64,000 nt of DNA from an uncultured bacterium (GTDB lineage: Bacteria; Muiribacteriota; Ozemobacteria; Ozemobacterales; Ozemobacteraceae), in NCBI GenBank assembly GCA_937949615.1, contig CALEDQ010000018.1, positions 62,001 to 126,000 of the forward strand, read 5' to 3'. Every line of letters starts with the position of its first letter. Positions within the stretch are counted from its first letter, which is position 1. Shown here piece after piece: positions 17,229-25,868 of this stretch. Both the position numbers and the translations under genes were made by a program. The notes under the pieces were generated by a model. That model searched no databases. It was not told the origin of the DNA and was given only the letters and a program-made list of their open reading frames with translations.

Positions 17229-17855
17229 TCACGAATCAGAAAGGCGCTGCTGAAAAAATTCGAGAAATCTTGCCACATGCAGGCCATCGGCAAGCCCGTG
17301 GTGCACCTGAATGGCGACCGGCAACAACAGTTTGCCATCATCTTCGTAAGTTCTGCCGAAGGTTATTCTTGGCACAGAATCGCTTGAATTGATGGGTTTG
17401 GCAAAAGTGAGACCGGAAAAGCGATGCCAGGGGATGCTTGAATAATAAACCTGATCAGCCCGATAATCATTTTCGAGGCACATGCCGGTGGTTGCCATGA
17501 CCTTGTCAACTTGAGCCGAGGCATTTCTGGCAAACTCGGCAAAATCGTCGACGAATTCCATGAAACAGCAACCAAAGGTTTCATCGGGGCGCAGAACCGT
17601 CGTCGAAGCATGCACCCGGTCATAACACACCACTTCTTTGTCTACAATCCGCATTCGCAATTCTTCAACCTGATTAAGGGCCTGAAGCGACCGGTGCAGA
17701 TAACTGAGAAAAAACGACTGGCCCTTATGTTTGCTGTTCCAGTAGGTTTTGCTGCAGTCGAGCGCGGTCGTAATGCTCCAGTAAGGGTCGGCAAGACTGC
17801 AGAAATGCTGGTAGTGCTCGCGTCTTTTCCAGGTTGTCAGATCGATTGTGTGCAT
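17229..17855 (-). CDS. Chloramphenicol acetyltransferase-like (CAT-fold) enzyme
   Basis: A 208-aa CoA-dependent acyltransferase of the CAT fold. The active-site motif QVHHGLADGLHV holds the HHxxxDG catalytic histidine and aspartate at about residues 183-189. Upstream SSIPWHRFSGLTF corresponds to the substrate-pocket strand, and LRPDETFGCCFMEF and PRITFGRTY also match. Length is close to true type A CATs (about 213-219). Chromosomal relatives in bacteria without resistance are common, so the natural acceptor may differ and resistance should not be assumed. The upstream ribosome site is weak. Confidence 0.75.
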   Translation of the reverse strand: MHTIDLTTWKRREHYQHFCSLADPYWSITTALDCSKTYWNSKHKGQSFFLSYLHRSLQALNQVEELRMRIVDKEVVCYDRVHASTTVLRPDETFGCCFMEFVDDFAEFARNASAQVDKVMATTGMCLENDYRADQVYYSSIPWHRFSGLTFAKPINSSDSVPRITFGRTYEDDGKLLLPVAIQVHHGLADGLHVARFLEFFQQRLSDS

Positions 17856-17987
17856 TGACGAACTCTTGCAATAGAATGTCTGATTCTACCTCAATTCCGC
17901 GCCATTGGCAAAATTCAGAAGTCTGAAACAGGCAAAAAGTCGTGTTAGAATTGTTTCATTCAGATTTTTACGGGAGTCGAATCGTTT

Positions 17988-18896
17988 ATGACAAGAATCA
18001 TGCTGCTCGCTTTTATGCTTGTGTGCTCACTGGTCGCCGGGGAAAATGCCGCGCCGCTCGTCAATCTTAAAAGCATGCGCGACCGAAACGAAGTTGAGCG
18101 CCTGATCATAGAAGCGAAGGAAATGTCACCACAACGACGCATCGAATTCATCTCAAAATACCTGCTCGGCCGCAAATATCACCCCGAAACCAGAACCAGA
18201 ATCAAAAAGCAGCACACACCAGAACAGACAAAAAAAGAGGCAGCCAACGAAAAACCGCTGCCAGTAGAATTTTTGAGATCGAGCCTGACCTATCTCGACT
18301 GCATGACATATGTCGAACATGTTCTTGCCATGGCAGCCTGTCAAAAAGCTTCTTACAGAGAGTTTCTGCAGCGACTCATCGACGTGATGTTCGATGCCGG
18401 CGGCAGACCGCTGATGAATCATCAGCGCAACCACTTCACTTCGCACTGGGGAGTCGTAAACGAACGCAAAGGCTATCTGACCGACGTTGCCAGACATCAC
18501 CCGAAAGCTGTGAGCCGCGGCCTCTATCTCAACCGGGTCGGCAATAATCGCACCTATTACATTGAAGATCGCTTCATGATTGCCGCAGAACCCAGCCTGA
18601 TGTGGTATTTTCCGGTGACAGCGGTGCTCGACGGTTCGGCAGGGCTTCAGTCTGGCGATATCGTGGCCATGGTCACCGACAAGGAAGGCCTCGACGTCAC
18701 CCACATGGGTTTTTATATCGAGCAGAACCAGAAACGCTGGCTTCGCCACGCTTCACTCAAACTCAACCGGGTCACCGATCAGGATCTCGTCGAATACCTG
18801 CGCGACGGCAAACACATCAAAGGCCTGATGGCGTTTCGGCCAGTATTGCAGGCAGCACCGCCGGCCGCTTACCGTTTTCACAACCTTGCAGAATAA
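17988..18896 (+). CDS. Secreted DUF1460 (amidase-like, papain-fold) protein
   Basis: A 302-aa exported protein with a signal peptide of about 19 residues. The body matches DUF1460, an N-acetylmuramoyl-L-alanine amidase-like branch of the papain/NlpC fold. The nucleophile is the Cys in TYLDCMTYVEHVLA, and the histidine is in GLDVTHMGFY. A charged insertion rich in Lys and Glu lies at about residues 60-85. It likely trims peptidoglycan stem peptides in the periplasm. GGGAG precedes the ATG. The carbonic anhydrase gene follows but has its own promoter-like box. Confidence 0.8.
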   Translation: MTRIMLLAFMLVCSLVAGENAAPLVNLKSMRDRNEVERLIIEAKEMSPQRRIEFISKYLLGRKYHPETRTRIKKQHTPEQTKKEAANEKPLPVEFLRSSLTYLDCMTYVEHVLAMAACQKASYREFLQRLIDVMFDAGGRPLMNHQRNHFTSHWGVVNERKGYLTDVARHHPKAVSRGLYLNRVGNNRTYYIEDRFMIAAEPSLMWYFPVTAVLDGSAGLQSGDIVAMVTDKEGLDVTHMGFYIEQNQKRWLRHASLKLNRVTDQDLVEYLRDGKHIKGLMAFRPVLQAAPPAAYRFHNLAE

Positions 18897-18921
18897 CCTG
18901 CATACTATGGACACGCCTTCA

Positions 18922-18930
18922 TGCTATAAT
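18922..18930 (+). promoter_or_regulatory. Extended -10 promoter before the carbonic anhydrase gene
   Basis: TGC immediately followed by a perfect TATAAT (18925-18930) forms an extended -10 element 38 bases before the ATG. The -35 region is poor, as is usual for this promoter type. Confidence 0.5.
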
Positions 18931-18968
18931 TGCCACGAAATTCATACCATTAAGACCCGGAGACACAG

Positions 18969-19601
18969 ATGCGCCGTCTGCCACATCTTTTTGACCAGAA
19001 TCGTCGTTGGGCCGAAGAAATAAAGAAACAGAATTCTGATTTTTTTAAAGAGCTTTCGCGACAGCAGAACCCGGAATACCTCTGGATAGGCTGTTCAGAC
19101 AGCCGGGTACCCGCCAACCAGATTATCGGCCTGCCGCCTGGAGCGATTTTCGTTCACCGCAACATTGCCAATGTCGTCGTTCACACTGATTTAAACTGCC
19201 TTTCGGTCATACAGTATGCAATCGACGTGCTTAAAATCAAACATATAATTGTCTGTGGTCATTATGGCTGCGGCGGCATCAGAGCCGCAATGGAAAACCG
19301 TGAGCACGGCCTCATCGACAGCTGGCTGCGACACATCAAAGACGTTTACCGCTATCATCAGGCAAAAATCGATGCCCTGCCAACCGAAGCCGAGCGCATC
19401 AGACTTCTCTGTGAACTGAATGTCGTCGAGCAGGTTGCCAACATCTGCCACACGACCATTGTACAAAGCGCCTGGAAAAATGGGCAGGAACTTGCCGTTC
19501 ATGGTTGGATATACAGCCTTGAAGACGGCATTCTGCATGATCTCGGGGTCTGCGTTTCGAGCCCCGAAGAAATTTCAGACACGCACCGCCTGAAAATCTG
19601 A
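18969..19601 (+). CDS. can: Beta-class carbonic anhydrase
   Basis: A 210-aa zinc enzyme that interconverts CO2 and bicarbonate. The zinc ligands Cys42, His98 and Cys101 and the Asp44-Arg46 dyad are in CSDSR and CGHYGCGG. LPPGAIFVHRNIANVV matches the conserved dimer segment. Length fits the family (about 200-220). It has no signal peptide and should be cytosolic. GGAGA lies upstream of the ATG. Confidence 0.93.
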   Translation: MRRLPHLFDQNRRWAEEIKKQNSDFFKELSRQQNPEYLWIGCSDSRVPANQIIGLPPGAIFVHRNIANVVVHTDLNCLSVIQYAIDVLKIKHIIVCGHYGCGGIRAAMENREHGLIDSWLRHIKDVYRYHQAKIDALPTEAERIRLLCELNVVEQVANICHTTIVQSAWKNGQELAVHGWIYSLEDGILHDLGVCVSSPEEISDTHRLKI

Positions 19602-19717
19602 TAACAACCTGATGAGCACGATCAAATGCCAGTCTTCTGCTTTTTTTCTGAGACCTTAAACTTTCGGGCTTTTTACAGGTATACTTAGTGAAATATCTCA
19701 TTCGCGGAGTCTAATTC

Positions 19718-21331
19718 ATGAAAAAAAGTTTCAGCCGCCTGATAAATACTGCCGCGCTTGCCATAATTCTGGCTGCAGGCTTTTCAACCAATGCTGCCGC
19801 CCAGACAAACCAGCAGAACAACCCTTTTCAGGTCAACAATGTCTACATTTCAGCAGGTAAGAGCTTCGACATCAGTCAGATAAACGCCAGCGCCGCTATT
19901 GATCTTACTGAAGAAGAGCAGAAATTTCTCGACATGCAGCTTTTGCCGTATTATTACCCGGTTCTCAAAAGATGCGCCGAAGGCAAAGAACCCTTCACCG
20001 GCAAAGACGGCGGGCTGACGGCGGCCAAGAATCTCTGCAAAAGCTTCTATCCGCAGGGCAAAGACAATTACTCACGCGATTTTGGCAACCCGGTCAGAAT
20101 GCTCGACTGGGCCAAACGCTGGTATAAAGACGAAAAAATGGTCAAAATGGTTACCGCAACGAAACGCGGCGACATTTTCCTTAACGGCCCCAAAGACAAA
20201 GAGGCAATCGACAAGAATTTCATCTGCCTGATGACCAAAGGCCCCTATTATCACGCGACAATGGTAGTGGACAGTGTGCCGCCGATCATCATCGAAGCGG
20301 TCGGCATTACTGCCAACAAATCGGACACGACCAGCGACAAGGTGCGCATGAGCACCTGGTATGAAGAAATCGGCAACTGGAGCAATTATCGCCTTGTCAG
20401 ACCTACTCATGGCCTGCCGGCGTCACAGGCTAACGCCATCATCGAAAAAGCGGTAGGCTACGCCGAAGCACAGCTTGGCAAGCCTTACGACTATTCATTT
20501 TCGAACAGTGACGGTGACCGCGCCTTTTACTGCAGCGAGCTTGTCAGCAAGGCATATTTCGACGGCGCCGGTTTCAAAGGCAATATTGCCACCAAGAATC
20601 CAGAACGCGACAAAATCATCGTGGCTCTGAATTCTGTAATCGACGGGCTCGAACCGAAAAACAAATACCAGCTGGCCGACAAGGTGATGAATTTTGCGAT
20701 TACCTACAGTCAAAGCCCCGATATAAACAAACTGCAGGAATTCATCATCAACGATCTGGTTCCTGACTGCAAAACGCTCGACAAGGCTTTCCCGGGCCCC
20801 GAAGGGCGCGCAAAACTGAATAAGGTATTCAATAAAATCAAGAGTAATGAAGGTTTCAAAAGCTTTACCGCCGCCAACAAGTCATACGAAGACGACAAAA
20901 AAGCCGGCAAATTCAATGCCGGCTGGGGTATCGGCAAGCTGCGCGAACTGAAGAGCAAGGCCAATGTCGGGCTGTCGCTGCTGAAAGATATCGACAGGCT
21001 CGGCAAAGAAACCGGCGCCAGTCGCAAGGATCTGACCATGGTTCTGATGAAGATTTTTATACCCGTGTATAAGAACCTCGGCACTTTTGGTGAAGTACTC
21101 GGCGGCATGGACAAAACCAAACAGGTCAACCTGCCGGAAGGCGTTAAAACTGTAATTAAAATCGTCGACTGGGGCGTCAGCAAACGTGAAAGCGTCAAAA
21201 ACTGGCCCATCATCGGCGGCACCCTTGCCAAGCTCATGCCCGGCAACGGCGACGGCAAGATCTTTACCGATCTAACAAGCCCAAGCGACCTGGCTCAGGC
21301 CAGCCCCGGCTTCACCATCGACTACCCCTGA
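19718..21331 (+). CDS. Secreted YiiX/YaeF-type permuted papain-like hydrolase
   Basis: A 537-aa exported protein: signal peptide (about residues 1-28), then a circularly permuted papain-like domain (about residues 145-290) with the histidine in GPYYHATMVVD and the nucleophile in DRAFYCSELVSKAY. This order (His before Cys) is the mark of the YiiX/NlpC-permuted group, which hydrolyses amide or ester bonds in peptides or lipids. The C-terminal 230 residues are helical and unassigned. GGAG lies 9 bases before the ATG. A bidirectional terminator separates it from the converging esterase gene. Confidence 0.75.
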   Translation: MKKSFSRLINTAALAIILAAGFSTNAAAQTNQQNNPFQVNNVYISAGKSFDISQINASAAIDLTEEEQKFLDMQLLPYYYPVLKRCAEGKEPFTGKDGGLTAAKNLCKSFYPQGKDNYSRDFGNPVRMLDWAKRWYKDEKMVKMVTATKRGDIFLNGPKDKEAIDKNFICLMTKGPYYHATMVVDSVPPIIIEAVGITANKSDTTSDKVRMSTWYEEIGNWSNYRLVRPTHGLPASQANAIIEKAVGYAEAQLGKPYDYSFSNSDGDRAFYCSELVSKAYFDGAGFKGNIATKNPERDKIIVALNSVIDGLEPKNKYQLADKVMNFAITYSQSPDINKLQEFIINDLVPDCKTLDKAFPGPEGRAKLNKVFNKIKSNEGFKSFTAANKSYEDDKKAGKFNAGWGIGKLRELKSKANVGLSLLKDIDRLGKETGASRKDLTMVLMKIFIPVYKNLGTFGEVLGGMDKTKQVNLPEGVKTVIKIVDWGVSKRESVKNWPIIGGTLAKLMPGNGDGKIFTDLTSPSDLAQASPGFTIDYP

Positions 21332-21366
21332 GACAAAACCGGGCACATCAAGCCGACCTTAACGAA

Positions 21367-21400
21367 CAAGACCCCGCACTGATGCGGGGTCTTGTGTTTT
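21367..21400 (+). terminator. Terminator between convergent genes
   Basis: A perfect 11-bp stem (CAAGACCCCGC at 21367-21377 with GCGGGGTCTTG at 21384-21394) with a 6-base loop and a TGTTTT tail. It lies between the stop at 21331 and the convergent stop at 21417 and may serve both strands. Confidence 0.85.
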
Positions 21401-21416
21401 ATGCAGCTGTTTTAAC

Positions 21417-22598
21417 TTATCTGCGGCGACCGATAAAAAGCCGCAGAGGCAGATGAATTCTTTGTTTCCATGAGGCTTCAGAATGACTGCCGCCCGGAAA
21501 TTCTTTATAAACAAGACCTTTGAAGGTCGGGCATTGCTGTTTAACCGTTTCAGCAAGTTGACGACTGAAATTCAACGCCTCTTCGCCCTCACGAGTGCCC
21601 ATGTCAGTCCAGATTTTACCCTGCCACGACTCAAGGCCGTTCTGCAGCAGCCATGCAATAATACCGCCTTCAGCCCACCAGATCGAAGGTGACATCGCAA
21701 TAATCCCCGAGAACACTTCAGGCCGCGAAACTCCGATATAAAGCGATATCAGGCCACCAAGTGAAGAGCCACCGACAAATGTATTGCGCCGGTCTTTAAG
21801 AGTTCTGAAACTGCGATCGATCAATGGCTTGAGCTCTTCGACGAGAAAGCGCGCATATTTTTCACCATTGCCGCCTTTGTGTTTCGGGTCTGGAAATGGC
21901 GTGTATTCACTCATACGGTCTGCGGTATTGCCGATAGCGACAACGATTGCTTCATCGAGCTCGCCGCGGGCAATGCCTTCGTCCATAGCCTCATCGATGC
22001 CCCAGTCGACGCCGCCAAAAGATGTACCCGGATCGAACAGATTACCACCGTCGTGCATATAGATAACCGGGTAGCGGCAGTCTGAACTGTCAGGTTTGTC
22101 ATAAGAAGGCGGCAGCCAGACGATTACATCACGCGCCGGTGTCAGAAACGCCGACTTGACCTGGCGAAGAATTTTATAGTTACCGGTTATCATCGGCGAG
22201 TGGTTTGCAGCACCGCTGCCAGCCTGGTCAGCCCATGCCTCGACCACAGCACGTTCTACCATTGCATCGCCCTTAATCTGCAGCCTGCGGTTCGGCCTTT
22301 CGAGACCCTGAGCCGTCTTTTCGACGGTAGCGAAACTGCCGCGGGTAAACTTGAATTCAAGCATGGTTCCATCGGGAATTTCGCCGTGGAACTGATGCAG
22401 CCCGGGGCCGGTTTCCTGCAGAGGCACGCCGGCACCCGACCAGTCAGAAAGAAGTTCGTGACTGCCGGTAATACAAACCTTCTCGCCATCCGGGGTAGTG
22501 GCCGGAACATTGACAACAACAGTCAACTGCGTTGCCATCGAGGCTGAAGACGACATGACCAGGAGCGCAAACACCAGGTGTTTCAGGTTCCTTATCAT
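21417..22598 (-). CDS. Secreted CBM20-like plus esterase (enterochelin-esterase-like) protein
   Basis: A 393-aa exported protein. A signal peptide (about residues 1-23) is followed by a starch-binding CBM20-like beta domain (about residues 24-125; VCITGSHELLSDWSGAGVPL is typical). The alpha/beta-hydrolase domain of the putative esterase family (PF00756) spans about residues 145-393, with RYPVIYMHDGGNLFD and the nucleophile elbow GGSSLGG. It probably cleaves an ester attached to a carbohydrate or siderophore. The ATG at 22598 has AAGGAAAA upstream, and longer frames break the signal peptide. It begins 22 bases after the phospholipase D-like gene, so both are likely one transcript. Confidence 0.78.
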   Translation of the reverse strand: MIRNLKHLVFALLVMSSSASMATQLTVVVNVPATTPDGEKVCITGSHELLSDWSGAGVPLQETGPGLHQFHGEIPDGTMLEFKFTRGSFATVEKTAQGLERPNRRLQIKGDAMVERAVVEAWADQAGSGAANHSPMITGNYKILRQVKSAFLTPARDVIVWLPPSYDKPDSSDCRYPVIYMHDGGNLFDPGTSFGGVDWGIDEAMDEGIARGELDEAIVVAIGNTADRMSEYTPFPDPKHKGGNGEKYARFLVEELKPLIDRSFRTLKDRRNTFVGGSSLGGLISLYIGVSRPEVFSGIIAMSPSIWWAEGGIIAWLLQNGLESWQGKIWTDMGTREGEEALNFSRQLAETVKQQCPTFKGLVYKEFPGGSHSEASWKQRIHLPLRLFIGRRR

Positions 22599-22620
22599 CC
22601 AAGTTTTCCTTATTGAACAA

Positions 22621-24537
22621 TCACTGTGTGGCATCGAGAATAAAGCTCTCAACACGCTTCAGAAGCTTCGCAGCGTTTTCGTCACTGTCATGCACCACGC
22701 GATACTTGAGAGCGTCACGCATTGGTTTGAGGTTACCGGAAACAGACAAAATGAACGGGCGCCAGCGTTTCGTGAAGCTCTCGATTTTGGCAATCGCCAT
22801 TTCAGCCCGTTGGTATTCACCATTGCTGATTCCATCGCAGACGATCTTCTGAACCTTGTTTACCACCATTCTGAAAATATTGGCCTGATTCTTCTGCTGC
22901 GTTGAATTCAGGCTTCCCTTCATGGCTTCGAGAGAATTATGCAGAAGCTGCGTATAATCGAGAAGACGGGTGAAATCTTCGATCTTTTCGGGGTTGAAAA
23001 CCCAGACAGTCGGATTGTTGCGCAGGTTCACGAACTTGTCGGGCCCACCACGTTCTGAAACAGAGACCAGAACCGCATATTTCCCGGCAATTTCGGGGGC
23101 GGGGATCTGGTTAAAACGCAGAGAGAGGCTCGATTTTGCCCCATTACCCTGAAGATCAGCGGTTTCTAGAATAAAACCGTTGCTGAAAAATCTGATTTTT
23201 TCTTCTTCGGTGGTATTGCGGTTGCCACGCAACACTTCGACTGCACCGCGACCAAGTCCTTCTACCTTCCAGCGGGCCGGGTATTCAACCTTGATCTGTT
23301 CGATATCACGACCATTGGCAAAAATATGCATTTCACCCATAGAGATTGGCGCGCCGGCAAAAGGCAGATCGGCAATCTGCATGAATGCGGCTGCATCGCT
23401 GAATTTTCCGAAATATGCGGCGAATTCTTCGCGAAACATGCCGGCAATTTTTTTCGAGTGCAGAACCATGATATTTTCATCATTGGCACGGTTCCCGTTG
23501 GTAGAAGCATTCTCTGAGCCTAGAACCACGCAAGGATCTTTGCCACTGGAGTCGACCACAAAAACTTTGTGGTGAAACTTGCCCTCGTCCGGGTAGATTC
23601 TGACCGGAATTCCAACTTCAGTCAGATGCGAAAATTCGCCGAATGGGCCGGTACTGCGATAGAGCATGCGATCGAAAATGCCCCTGACATCGCAGCCCTG
23701 CTTGAATTTTTTAATCAGCAGATCGCGAAGATCGTCGGCAGTAAAGGCGAACTGCATGAAGAAAACTTCTTTTTCGGCCTGCGAAATGGCCTCGGCAATA
23801 CGGGCATTCGGGTTGTCTTCAGGGGCAAAAAACACTTCGATATCGGTATCGTCGACCTTGACCATCTGGCGTTCAGCATGCGGCGGTGAGCCCGGGCCAA
23901 ATGAACGGTCGAAAAACATCTCGTTGAATTCGGCTGAATAAATAGCGGCAAGTTCTTTCGACTTTACCTGAATGGCGTTGTTCGGGTTTCTGTAACTGCA
24001 GGTATCGGTGAGGTTGAAACTGCCGGTCCAGACAGATTCACCATCGCGAATGCCAAATTTGTTGTGCATCAGACTTGAGCGGTTGTTGTCATCGACAATT
24101 TCAACGCCGGCGGCAAGAAGTCTGGCAATAAAAGGGTTGAGTTCAGGCTGTGCCGGCTGAGTGCCATTGCGGCGCGCCATGGCTTTTATCGGGTGCGGAG
24201 TCAGTGAGTCAACGTCATCTTCGGTGGCCGGATCAGGCGGCAGAAAGTAGTAGTTGTTATCGACGACCAGTTTAACGTCAACGCCGCGCTTCTTCGCGCG
24301 AATAAAGGCATCGACAACCGAGTCGAGACGAATTTCGAAAAAAGCCCCGTGCAGAGTCTTTCTGGCCCCGTCGACGAATTTGATAAATTCAGTATCCAGG
24401 CCGATTTCGCCCGGTTTCGAAGGACCAAAACCGATGCTGATATTTGGCGAAATCTGAGTCATCGGCCTGGCCAGAATATCAGAAGGAATAAAACAGCCTG
24501 CAACCGCCAGTGAAAGAGCAAGAAAACATCTGCGCAT
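22621..24537 (-). CDS. Phospholipase D-like lipoprotein with two HKD motifs
   Basis: A 638-aa envelope protein. Its N-terminus ends in VAGC at Cys15, which fits a lipoprotein signal. The PLD-like catalytic part has two HKD motifs: HNKFGIRDGESVWTGSFN (about residues 155-175) and HHKVFVVDSS with GSEN further on (about residues 320-345). The C-terminal 250 residues are beta-rich then helical and unassigned. Members cleave phosphodiester bonds in phospholipid or DNA. GGAGG sits just before the ATG. It is first in an operon with the esterase. Confidence 0.82.
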   Translation of the reverse strand: MRRCFLALSLAVAGCFIPSDILARPMTQISPNISIGFGPSKPGEIGLDTEFIKFVDGARKTLHGAFFEIRLDSVVDAFIRAKKRGVDVKLVVDNNYYFLPPDPATEDDVDSLTPHPIKAMARRNGTQPAQPELNPFIARLLAAGVEIVDDNNRSSLMHNKFGIRDGESVWTGSFNLTDTCSYRNPNNAIQVKSKELAAIYSAEFNEMFFDRSFGPGSPPHAERQMVKVDDTDIEVFFAPEDNPNARIAEAISQAEKEVFFMQFAFTADDLRDLLIKKFKQGCDVRGIFDRMLYRSTGPFGEFSHLTEVGIPVRIYPDEGKFHHKVFVVDSSGKDPCVVLGSENASTNGNRANDENIMVLHSKKIAGMFREEFAAYFGKFSDAAAFMQIADLPFAGAPISMGEMHIFANGRDIEQIKVEYPARWKVEGLGRGAVEVLRGNRNTTEEEKIRFFSNGFILETADLQGNGAKSSLSLRFNQIPAPEIAGKYAVLVSVSERGGPDKFVNLRNNPTVWVFNPEKIEDFTRLLDYTQLLHNSLEAMKGSLNSTQQKNQANIFRMVVNKVQKIVCDGISNGEYQRAEMAIAKIESFTKRWRPFILSVSGNLKPMRDALKYRVVHDSDENAAKLLKRVESFILDATQ

Positions 24538-24716
24538 AAAAGCCTCCGCCCCAGAATACTGCCTGAGCTATTAATTATAATGACTGGGAGAAATTGCGCA
24601 ATCCACAGCCGAAAGAAGCATGGTAAAAGCATCAATTCATGGGTTCCGGTTCAACGCCACGAATGACGTTGACATTATCAGCGCTTTACCCGGCCGAGAG
24701 TGGCATCTAAGAATGC

Positions 24717-25868
24717 TTATCCGGGAATCTTAACGGCCACCATCGTCAGATCGTCGAAAAAAGGTCCCGGAACGACGAAGCGGCGATAATCCTCAAGCAG
24801 TGCCTCGACAAACCGCCGGGCGTCATGATCGGCAAGACGCTCGACGCAGCGCATCAGTTCGACCTCGCCAAACGACTCTTTGGCGGCATTACGACCATCC
24901 CAGAGGCCATCAGAATAGAATAAAAACATATCGCCCGGAGCGAAAGGCAGGCAACTCTGATCGAAAGGCCGTTTGAACGGCAGACCTACCGGGCCGCCAT
25001 TTCCCTTAACTTCGCGCCAGGATTTTTCTGCAGCAGAGTAGCAGAGAATCGGCGCATGCCCGGCGTCGACGAAGCTTATCAGCCGCTGCGATATATCAAA
25101 GCTGGCATACATCATGGTGATGAACTTTTGCACCTGATTCAACCCGTTTTCCATTGCCTGCCGGAAAGAGTTCATTATTTTTGCCGGCTCGAGATCACGA
25201 GTTTCGTCACACAACGAGAGCCGCCAGAGCACCCGCGCCAGCTGATTGCGAGCCCCGGCACCGACCATGGCCGCATGCAGCCCCTTGCCCATGACATCGC
25301 CGACCACCAGATCCAGGCGATTGTCATTGAACCTGAAAAAATCGATGAAATCACCGTCGACGTCTTTTGATGGCACGGTAACCGCCGCAATATCGAGCCC
25401 GTTAACTTCGGCCGGCACTTTTTCCATCAGCAGTGTATTTTGAATTTCACCGGCAATGACGAGTTCCTGCTGATGCGCCTCTTTTTCGAGCTGCTGCAGG
25501 CGATACTGCCGGTAGGCCTCGTGCAGCGAGCGATTCAGCTGTTCGAGCGGGCAGGGTTTGGTAATAAAACGAAAAATATTGCCCTCATTCACCGCTTTGG
25601 TAGCAATATGAAAGTCGCCTTCGCCGGTCAGCATCATACGCACGCTTTCTGGCGAGAGAGCAATGGTTTTTGCAAGAAAGGCAATGCCATCCATGTGCGG
25701 CATGTTGAAATCAGCAACGATAACGGGAAACGGGCCATGCTGGTCGACAGCCTGCAGGGCCTCTTCACCACTCAGGGCAGTTACCAGTTCCCAGTCTTTG
25801 CGCAGCCCGCGGCTGTAAGAATGAATGATATTGGGTTCGTCATCAACAAAAAGAACTTTTGGTTTCAT
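24717..25868 (-). CDS. Response regulator with PP2C/SpoIIE-type phosphatase output
   Basis: A 383-aa protein: receiver domain (residues of about 1-120; Asp53 in VADFNMPHMDG, acidic pair in VDDE), a coiled linker, and a SpoIIE/RsbU-type PP2C phosphatase domain (about residues 165-383; DVDGDFIDFF, VGDVMGKGLHAAM, DAGHAP and SDGLWDG hold the metal-binding aspartates). Such proteins dephosphorylate anti-sigma-factor antagonists, although no antagonist is coded nearby. It is the third gene of a signalling operon. Its ATG overlaps the upstream stop by one base (TGATG). Confidence 0.9.
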   Translation of the reverse strand: MKPKVLFVDDEPNIIHSYSRGLRKDWELVTALSGEEALQAVDQHGPFPVIVADFNMPHMDGIAFLAKTIALSPESVRMMLTGEGDFHIATKAVNEGNIFRFITKPCPLEQLNRSLHEAYRQYRLQQLEKEAHQQELVIAGEIQNTLLMEKVPAEVNGLDIAAVTVPSKDVDGDFIDFFRFNDNRLDLVVGDVMGKGLHAAMVGAGARNQLARVLWRLSLCDETRDLEPAKIMNSFRQAMENGLNQVQKFITMMYASFDISQRLISFVDAGHAPILCYSAAEKSWREVKGNGGPVGLPFKRPFDQSCLPFAPGDMFLFYSDGLWDGRNAAKESFGEVELMRCVERLADHDARRFVEALLEDYRRFVVPGPFFDDLTMVAVKIPG

